A stretch of DNA of 64,000 nt, from positions 426,541 through 490,540 of the forward strand of contig JAKSZT010039042.1 in NCBI GenBank assembly GCA_026826555.1. Reading direction: 5' to 3'. Both the position numbers and the translations under genes were made by a program. The notes under the pieces were generated by a model. It was not told the origin of the DNA, made no database searches, and saw nothing but the letters and a program-made list of their open reading frames with translations. This DNA comes from Tolypeutes matacus. Its lineage: Eukaryota; Chordata; Mammalia; Cingulata; Chlamyphoridae. Positions 57,011 to 64,000 of this stretch are shown piece by piece (position 1 is the stretch's first letter; every line of letters begins with the position of its first letter).

Positions 57011-59040
57011 AAGTTGTTTGTAAAGCATTATGATTGGTGGATATTTGGGCCTTTCCAAATGTTCTTCAAATTAAATAGTTTCCTGATTTCTTTATTGTGT
57101 GGCTGTTCATGTCATCTAGATGTCTTCAGAAACATTGTTGTTTTCGGATTTGCATTCTTGTCCGATTGTGATAGCTGTTTGAAATGTGCAAAATAGGAAC
57201 TTCCTGAATGGTATACAGATTCCATTTTAAATCTCTTAGCCATAGTAACTCCATTTTGTTTTACCTCTTTTCTTAGTTCTTAATTCATTCTACCAACAGA
57301 TTCACTTAGTAAAAATTATTTTTAAAATTCACCTCAGTTTCAAGGTATGTATATAAAAAGAATGCAATATGTAATTTTCATAGATGAGGTATTATTTTTA
57401 ATTCTAATTTTAAATACATTTAAAGAAATGAGAAAAGGTTACTAAATTTTGTTGAGGTCTTTTAACTTGTAGACAATATCAAGGATGAGACCTGTTGTCT
57501 TTAGGTTGAAAATGGAAAATAGAGAGTCTTAGAATTTTGCAGACATAATATGACCAAACTGAGGCCTTCCTTTTTTAATGTACTCAAAGATACTGAGCTA
57601 AAATTGAGGAAGGAATTACTCTTTCAATATATGATACAAAGTGTTTTAAAGCCATGTCTTTTTACCACCTAATATTACTTCAATTATTAATATTTGATAT
57701 TATTTATTAATATTTGATATTATATATTATGACCTAATATCAATTATTACCACCTAATATTACTTCAATTATGGGTTCAAAATGTGGAAAATGATAGAGT
57801 TTAATTCATGCACATATTTGGTTCAAAAAATTCTGTATTAAAAATGTTGTCTATTGGGCTGAGATAAGGCTGATATAGCTAATCTAGGAATAAGGTGGAA
57901 AGTCTACCTTGAGCCTAACTAATTCCTAACTGATGGGGTAAACAGCACTCAGAAGAGGAACTTTTGTAGTAGATACTTCCATGTCCTTTGTGGATGTCCT
58001 GTCCTAATCATAAAGAAAATAATATAACCAAATATAGGAATAAGTCATTTAACAGATAAGAGCTATTTACTTCCTGATTAAAATATTTGTCTATGATTAT
58101 GTTGTATAAAATCATTTTATTAACTTTGGTCCCAATAATTTATTCTAGCATAACACATAAATTTTGCAGAACTCAAAGTACTTGTGCATTTCAATTAGTC
58201 TTGTCTTTTCCTTTACTATGTGAACCACTAATTTAATGACTCAAGTTTACCTTAAATACAATCTAACACTAAAATGCAATTAGGAGAGATAAATCACTTT
58301 TTAAATTATTTTTCAAAATCTCAGAATGTGGCAAAAATTCTTCTTTTTTGCTGAACGCATTTAAACTATTTTACATCTTGTACCACAGTAAGATTGGTAT
58401 CCCAAGCACAATATACAGCCACCTTCCTTTTCTCAAATTCAAGGAATGTTACCCACTCTGAAAATCAAGCAGCTTGCCATTTAGGTGAATTTTTTTAAAT
58501 GCAATTGCATTTCTTGATCATATGAATACAGAAAATTCAGAGAAGTGATCCAAATTATGTTGCAGAAGGGAACAAAATGAAAACTCCACTGTGATTAAAG
58601 AGCACAATTGGAAATTATTAATAAAAATAATTTCCTGCATTGAGATTAATAAATCTGCATTATTACTTAAATATTATAAAAAACTGTCATAGGGCATTTT
58701 CCATTTGGAAATAGTAATATTTAAATCATAATATTTTCAAATCTGAATAAAATGCATTTTTAGTGTCATCAATGTAACAGAATATTTGAAAACATTAAAA
58801 ATATTAGAGAAATTAACTGTGATTCCTAAGAATAAAGTTAATAAATATTATTTATACACTCACTTCCATGATGTATTGACACTTTTTAAATAATTGTGAT
58901 CACACTATAACTGTTTTCATCCAAATACCTGTTCATGTGTTTTATTTCAGATACTATTTGTGCATAGCATATAATAAATTAAAAATACAGAATATCAGAG
59001 GAACATATCAGAATTCATTGCCATGGGACCATGATATAAA
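57011..59040. other. Unique AT-rich DNA upstream of an OR pseudogene
   Basis: No gene or transposon recognised. A local tandem duplication lies at 57663-57775: the block ACCTAATATTACTTCAATTA occurs at both ends, with TTAATATTTGATATTAT doubled between. Confidence 0.5.
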
Positions 59041-59135
59041 CATAATTTGCTTTGTGTATAATTTGCATAATTTGCAAATTGTGCATAATTTGCATAATTG
59101 CTCGTAATTTGCATAATTATACATAGTTTGCTTTT
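59041..59135 (+). repeat. Short array of ATTTGCATAATT motifs
   Basis: Within 95 bases, ATTTGCAT occurs three times, with ATTTGCTT and ATTTGCAA variants between. ATTTGCAT is the octamer recognised by POU-domain proteins. It lies just upstream of the OR pseudogene remnant. A role is possible but slippage in AT-rich DNA explains it as well. Confidence 0.6.
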
Positions 59136-59157
59136 CTTATTTTTCATGTTGCCCTTT

Positions 59158-59800
59158 TAGTGGGAAACAATCCCGGTTTTTTCAACAACTGATGAACTTT
59201 TCTTCAGCTATTTATCCTCTGTGGACATCTGCTACCTGCTGTGTGATTCTCAAACTTATTATTTACCTGCTAATGGACAAAAAGCCACTTTGATAATTTC
59301 ACTCTTTCCATGCACTTCTTTGGAATGACTGATATCTTCATCCTTATAGCCAAGGCCTTTGATTGTTGTGTTGCCATCTGCAACCTCTCTGCTACGTGAT
59401 TACCCTGGGGTAGCAGGACTGTCCATTCTTCCTCCCAGTGTTTTGTCATAATTTGTCTTCTTTTCTGTGGCCCCAATGAAATCAGTCATGACTATTGTGC
59501 AACTTTCCCTTTAATGAAAGTTTCCCGTACTGATATCTACAACAATGGTGTCCCTGTGGTTGTCAACTCAGGAATGGTTGTTTTATTAGCATTTGTCCTC
59601 TTGTTTGGGTCACATTATTCACCTGAAGAAATCACTCAGCTGAGGGAAGATGCAAAGCCCTCTCTACATGTGGGTTGCATATCACTGAGGCAGCATTACT
59701 TCTGGAGACAATTAATCTTTGCTTAACTTAGATCTCATACAACCTTCCTTGAGGATAAAGTATTTGTGCTATTTCAAACCATCATTTTTTTTTACATTTA
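59158..59800 (+). pseudogene. Olfactory receptor pseudogene, OR4-like, heavily decayed
   Basis: Fragments in all three plus frames line up with an odorant receptor from the end of TM1 to TM7. They include SYLSSVDICYLL (TM2); MDKKPL; HFFGMTDIFIL-like and AKAFDCCVAICN (MAYDRYVAIC motif, degraded); and the GPNEISHDYC-like second loop near 59470. The frame at 59514 gives RTDIYNNGVPVVVNSGMVVLLAF (TM5, from residue 5). Near 59620 another frame gives RNHSAEGRCKALSTCG (TM6 start), and the last piece ends in EDKVFVLF near 59750. Many stops and indels; the N-terminal 50 or so codons are missing. Closer in wording to OR4 types than to others, like the pseudogene at 24.2 kb, but on the opposite strand. 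Confidence 0.85.
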
Positions 59801-62495
59801 ATTCTTATCCATATATTTAGAAGTCAGAGATGAGAAAGGGCATTAAAAAGATTTGGCGTTAAAAGATATTCTTAGAAGAAAAACAGAATTGATTTTTGCG
59901 GCTCAATATGCTAAACAACTTTATGTGAGAGTAAAGTGGACTTGGAAAACTAAGTTCCATCGGTTATAAGATCATTGAAACCAACTCCCTAATTTCATAA
60001 TTGTCAGAAAGGGTAAGGTGGAGAATTATAAGTCATTTGACAATTTCCCATTTATGAGTGAATTGGATAAGGCCCTAGTGGTAGTAGAAACACATGAAAA
60101 ATTAAAGGTGACTTTGTCTTATAGTCTTATATGGGAGGCTGAATATGAACTTTAATAATTTGTAGGTGAAACTTGTACGTATACCACTCAACGTTTTGAC
60201 ATTTTGTAGAAAATGGAGATTACATATGGCCTTCAGAAAATTAAAAACTTGTCATATCGAGTTTTATTTGCTTATGGTATATTCAACTAAATCTTGAATG
60301 ATAACCGCTTAAATAAATTATGAAATGAAGACTTCCACATAGTATAGAATTTTTTTAAATTGTGAAAGAAAAGTGGTCCTTTCACTGCCTTAAAGTGTTA
60401 TATATAGAGAGAGACAAAGACTTAAAAGGCCTGTTAGCTTTTTATATTTCTGTTATAATGTTTATTACATCATATATATTCAGAATGTAGAAAGACAAGA
60501 TGAGAAAATTAATAGTGCATATCCATTTCCAATAGACTTCCACTTAATGAAAGGATACACAACTCTGTGTTGGAGAAGAAATTCCACATCTCAGTTTATC
60601 ATGATATATAAATAGGAGAAATGAATTGATTCACCAGCCTGGTAGACGGGAAATAGCCCAGGGGAAGTTACTTTTCTAAAAATGTTTCATTTAGCATCTA
60701 TTTGTATATATTTATTTCATATTTTATAAGAGAAAAGTAACAAAACAGTTATATAGTATAACAAAATATATAACACCACAGCACATGGATAAAATACTTC
60801 ATTTGTAGGTATTGGGAAGAGCAGATTTCTGAAATAGATTTCCTAAGGGAGCTAGAAGGAACTTAAGAAAATATTTTTTATCATCAATAAAATACAAACA
60901 AACAGTATCTACATGAGAATGAATAGGAATTGTAAGTGGTGGACAAACATGTAATATTAAGAAAAGAATTTTACAAAAACATAAAGATTAACTGAAAACT
61001 TAAAATGCACTAGAAGTTTAATAACAATTTTAATAGCAATACAAAATGAAAGAGAAAAGAAATAATCTGAGAAACAAATCACAGCAAAATTCTATTAGAG
61101 AGGGATTACATAAATATCATTTGGGCAAATTATTAAGAAAGAAATGAATATTGTGCTACATTAAGCCATTTCTCTATCATATCAAGTATTAGTAACAATG
61201 TAACAATGTCCTCAAGTTTTGAGAGAAAAGGTTTGAGATAAATATTATTCTTAGTCCAATGGTATTTTATCTTTGCAAGAAAGAAAAGACACCTTCACAT
61301 TCATTTAGCTTGTTAATATATCCTATTTATATGTTCTTTCTGGCCAAATTATTTTTTATTTCTTTACTTAAAGAAGGTTCATAGCACTCTAAGTGATGAA
61401 TCAAAAAAATATTAAGGGGAAGAAAATAAATGATTAATGTATTTTGTCTGCATTCTCAAAAAGTACAGGCGGTAACACTGAGAAAGAACAGGTATTTGCT
61501 CCTTTTGTGCCTCTTCTTATTAACGAAATGCTTATCCCTCATTCTTAACCCATGGCCAAATATATTTACATTGCTAAGACTTTCCTAAGGAAAGCAACCC
61601 CAAAGAACCCTTTCATTACCCTTCTAACTGATGGTATGAACAAGAAAAATGAGTTATTTGATGAATCATTGATCCCATTGTATGACTGGCCTAGGATTTT
61701 AATAAATTTTTGTACTGTATTAGCAAAGAAACCATATTTTTCTCTGGCAAGATAGTGTCCATTAAGAATGTAATGCACAATGTAAAATATAACACTAGTA
61801 ATAAAATTGTGGAGTCATGATATAAAGTAATCAAAAAGCTTTTTACATAGGTGAAAATACAAGATCAAAGACAAGAATAAAATATTCTAATAGGTTGAGA
61901 GTAATTATAACTAGAAAGAAATAAGAGCAAGTCTTTTACTCTGAATTTTTTTTTTGCCATTTTGAAGATTTAGTGATACTACAATGACTGAAAGAATATT
62001 ATGAAAAATCTACATATATGGTAATCAGATTTTGTTTTATGCATATGTATACATTTGATATGTTAGATAGAGGGATAGTACATTTTACATCATTTTAAAA
62101 ATGGACATTTTTAAAAGAAACCAGAATAGAAAGGCATATTTGTATTTTTCATTTGTGGTACTGGGGAATCTATGAGAGCAAATGTGCTTCTAGGATAAGG
62201 AAAAGGCTAGAAAAATCCAGAGAGAAGGGCAAGCTCAGAGAGCATCCTGGGGAAGAAATTCTCCATAAAGAAGAGTCACAACTATTAAAACATAAGCTAG
62301 GCTAAGGGAGATGTTTAGTAGAAAAGTATGATAATGTCTAAAAATGATTTTTTTCAGGATTGTACAGAAATGAATGTATTGAAATAAAGAAAAAACATCC
62401 TAGAGTTGTTTTCAAGTTAATTATTTGGAGGCAAATCAAATCTCATATGCTAGGTTATTTCAATGACTTGGGCATTGTTTTAGACTTCATTTGAA
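59801..62495. other. Unique AT-rich DNA
   Basis: No gene or repeat recognised in 2.7 kb. Short frames such as 61552-61755 are not supported by any motif. Confidence 0.5.
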
Positions 62496-62593
62496 CTTTT
62501 TATTTATTTTATTTTTTTATGCAGTACTGGGGTTTGGACACAGGACCTAGTGTAAGTGAAGCAGTCACTCAACCACTGTTACATCCACTCTGC
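62496..62593 (-). mobile_element. tRNA-derived SINE fragment (DAS-like), minus strand
   Basis: On the minus strand: GCAGAGTGGATGTAACAGTG, GTTGAGTGACTGC, TAGGTCCTGTGTCCAAACCCC, CAGTACTGCAT, then an A-rich tail. This is the degraded single tRNA-like unit also seen in the SINEs at 32.4 and 35.0 kb, with a B-box-like GTGTCCAAACC. Confidence 0.75.
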
Positions 62594-63780
62594 AACTTGA
62601 ATATTTGTGACTCTTTTAAATTATGGAATAAAATATATAAAGAAAAGTGACAACAATAGTGACATTTGAAATGTCACTCTAGCATCCACATGAATCAAGT
62701 AAATCACAGTCTATTTTTGCAACCCACATTATAACAGTTTCTGATTTTAATCCTTCACTTTCCCTAGAATTACCTATTCCTCTGACTTTTATTGGCCTTC
62801 TCTACTTTGCCTGGTGACCATACACCGGATTTTCTCATGGATGATCTTAGTGCTCATATCACTGTGTTGCTTTGAAGAATGAATGAGAATACTTGGTGTA
62901 GGAACCACAGTAAGTGCTCAATTTGTTCTGCTTATATAGGACATTGAAAGGTACGCTTAACTTTGCATGCAGATGTGAAGACGAAAAGAAGGAAAAAGAG
63001 ATATAGAAATGAGTTGGAAAGACTTAAGATGAGTTCAAGAGTTTTGTTTTGTTTCAAATTCTTCTGGTAGGATTTTTCTAATTCTATGCAGAATAACATT
63101 GAATTTCTATGTTTATATATATTTTTAGGAAATTTACTAAAACGATACTTGTAAATAAACAAAACCCATTATAATGTTCTTGGAAAGCACAATAAAGCCA
63201 CTTTGAGGAGAGATGAACACCATTATCTAATATGAGCTCCTAAAGCTATTCTTTTCTCCTTGGACAATATAAAGGAAACTATAGAAAGGAAAAGATGGTC
63301 AAAGAAAAAGCCCCACAAATTTGTTTTCATAAAAAAAACACTTTGCATAGAGAGCAGGAGCATTAAATCATTGGGGCCCAGGAGGACTATCTAATGAATA
63401 AGATGCCTAAATCAAAGCTAGTTAGGCTAATTGTACATTGAATACATATTATAATCCAGATTCTGTCTTTGTGCAGTGGCACTGATAACTTGAATCTAAA
63501 AGAAATCCAATTGGTGAGTTATTATTTGGAAAGTAGTTCAAAACAGCATGCATGGGATAGTCAATGTCTTAGAATGAGAGAAAGGTAATTTTAGAATTTA
63601 GAGTTTACCCAGTATTTAGCTAATTATGTGAGTCTGGATACCTCCAGTTATTAATTTAGTGATCGAAATGCAGATCTCATTTGATATCTTGTATATTCAA
63701 ATTATTCTATATGTCTTCAAACTGTTTCTATGAGTGTATGTCCTGCCATTATTTGAATGAACTTTGGCTGAGTGACGTGC
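62594..63780. other. Unique AT-rich DNA
   Basis: No gene or repeat recognised. Confidence 0.45.
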
Positions 63781-64000
63781 CAGTTGTCCCTAATATTTTT
63801 CATAGTTTTCATCTATGAATGGTAGGAGGAATTAGAAAGTGCATATTGTTAATATCACTAATGTGGAGGGGGAATATGAATTTAAGAAGCTGAAATTAAA
63901 TAACCTGAAGACTAGGAAAATGACCAGCATTTCAATGAGGAAAAAAAAGAAAACACTGAGAAGAAAAGCATAGGAATGAATCCACAATAATAGAAGAAGG
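63781..64000 (+). repeat. Copy 2 of duplicated genomic flank
   Basis: Pairs with 41556-41790 and runs off the window. Lies about 4 kb downstream of the OR pseudogene at 59.2 kb. Extra A bases and a small indel separate the copies. Confidence 0.75.

Noticed and set aside
1..64000. CRISPR array, operons, phage or bacterial systems
   Set aside because: No evenly spaced repeat array or gene-dense coding exists. L1, SINE, MaLR and OR content shows a mammalian nuclear genome.

Overview
This is a stretch of mammalian nuclear DNA with no intact host gene. It is AT-rich, made largely of retrotransposons, and carries two broken olfactory receptor genes. The lineage signal is the SINE type: tRNA-derived, in places dimeric elements ending in AAATAAATAAAT-type tails (32.4, 35.0 and 62.5 kb). 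I recognise these as the DAS-type SINEs of Xenarthra (armadillos, sloths, anteaters). The long L1 3' UTRs and the MaLR-like LTRs fit the same group. Armadillo is my first guess, but species cannot be fixed from sequence reading alone.

Layout. 1-5.2 kb: 5' part of a young minus-strand L1 (5' UTR, intact ORF1, ORF2 with two stops and a damaged catalytic motif). 5.2-7.0 kb: older L1 3'-UTR pieces in both orientations. 7.3-8.9 kb: two related MaLR-type solo LTRs in opposite orientation, each with a 5-bp target duplication. 9.2-14.3 kb: old minus-strand L1 fragments. 14.7-22.2 kb: plus-strand L1s; one 5' UTR holds an array of about 108-bp monomers, and one truncated L1 is flanked by a 200+ bp direct repeat. 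22.2-30 kb: mostly unique DNA around a minus-strand OR4-like pseudogene (24.2-25.1 kb). 30-32.4 kb: L1 and MLT1 remnants. 32.4-37.3 kb: a SINE, two plus-strand L1 pieces and a nested dimeric SINE. 37.4-41.6 kb: a short retrosequence, a MaLR-like LTR, then a decayed endogenous retrovirus env fragment with its 3' LTR. 41.6-46 kb: a duplicated flank, an old L1 and unique DNA. 46-56.9 kb: an old L1 split by a younger, internally deleted L1, which itself holds a further L1 tail and a tRNA-like SINE head. 57-64 kb: mostly unique DNA with a plus-strand OR pseudogene (59.2-59.8 kb), a SINE, and a second copy of the 41.6-kb flank at the window end.

The picture is a decayed edge of an OR4-type receptor cluster: dead receptors, a duplicated flank and many nested retrotransposon insertions. 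I found no operon, CRISPR array or new protein system. The most informative items are structural: the monomer promoter array, the nested insertions with readable target duplications, and the long direct repeat around a truncated L1. Family names come from recognising sequence, without a repeat library, so boundaries of old elements are approximate.
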